Below are positions 5,512 to 5,602 of a stretch of DNA of 5,602 nt, in pieces; positions within the stretch are counted from its first letter, which is position 1; the number at the start of each line of letters is the position of its first letter. The notes under the pieces are model-generated. The model was given only the letters and a program-made list of their open reading frames with translations. It did no database searches and was not told where the DNA came from. The stretch lies in NCBI GenBank assembly GCA_013003285.1, contig JABDJY010000072.1:1-5602 (forward strand), given 5' to 3'. Source of the DNA: Alphaproteobacteria bacterium (GTDB lineage Bacteria; Pseudomonadota; Alphaproteobacteria; UBA6615). Both the position numbers and the translations under genes were made by a program.

Positions 5512-5581
5512 AACCTCCTCCCATGAACGATCTAGGGCACTTTGAGAGGATTGCTCGGACCGCGAAAAATGTGGGGAGGTT
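5512..5581. repeat. Imperfect inverted repeat at the comM break
   Basis: AACCTCC at 5512-5518 is matched by GGAGGTT at 5575-5581. The match extends to ten pairs (AACCTCC, two unpaired bases, CCA against TGGGGAGGTT). The left arm begins exactly where the ComM similarity ends. The interior of about 50 bases has no ORF or motif I know. The repeat may be the end of a mobile element running off the window, a small MITE-like insert, or a chance hairpin. No transposase is visible. Confidence 0.35.
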
Positions 5582-5602
5582 ACAAATTGCGGAGTCTACA
5601 GC

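Noticed and set aside
5512..5602. Named insertion sequence at the right edge
   Set aside because: The inverted repeat and comM break suggest a mobile element, but no transposase is visible and the end sequence does not match a family I can name.

Overview
The window is GC-rich, densely packed bacterial chromosome. Gene content and order (hisH, a GNAT acetyltransferase, hisA, hisF, a separate hisE, then a HIT hydrolase, all on the + strand) point to an alphaproteobacterium, most likely of the Rhodospirillales type. This assignment rests on protein style and synteny that I recognise, not on a database search.

Region 1 (1-3489) is the distal part of a histidine biosynthesis operon. The last codons of an upstream gene are followed by hisH (31-687), a GNAT N-acetyltransferase (708-1223), hisA (1232-1966), hisF (1971-2762), hisE (2768-3115) and a hinT-like HIT protein (3121-3489). 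Gaps are only 4-20 bases, so one transcript with translational coupling is likely. HisE hydrolyses PR-ATP to PR-AMP. HisA isomerises ProFAR to PRFAR. HisH supplies ammonia from glutamine to HisF, which makes imidazole glycerol phosphate and AICAR. All key catalytic residues of HisA, HisF and HisH are present. The GNAT and HIT genes are passengers with no textbook histidine step.

Region 2 (3490-4439) has a short spacer with a possible -10 box and a duplicated Shine-Dalgarno repeat, then a TauD/TfdA-family Fe(II)/2-oxoglutarate dioxygenase with an intact metal triad and unknown substrate.

Region 3 (4440-5055) holds a small, odd chemoreceptor-like protein of about 125 residues. It has the highly conserved MCP hairpin tip that contacts CheA/CheW but no sensor, membrane segment or HAMP domain. 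Its N-terminus resembles the C-terminal methylation helix of MCPs placed out of order. Two hairpins follow, the second a likely terminator.

Region 4 (5056-5602) has a single-domain cupin with its own -10-like box and strong ribosome binding site. Its stop codon overlaps, tail to tail, the stop codon of a 31-codon remnant of the comM (YifB-type Mg-chelatase-like ATPase) C-terminus on the minus strand. ComM similarity ends abruptly near 5510, and the last 90 bases are unexplained sequence with an imperfect inverted repeat. This looks like a rearrangement or insertion junction. The only non-coding stretch of any size is this tail; no gap exceeds 300 bases. I see no tRNA, rRNA or CRISPR array.
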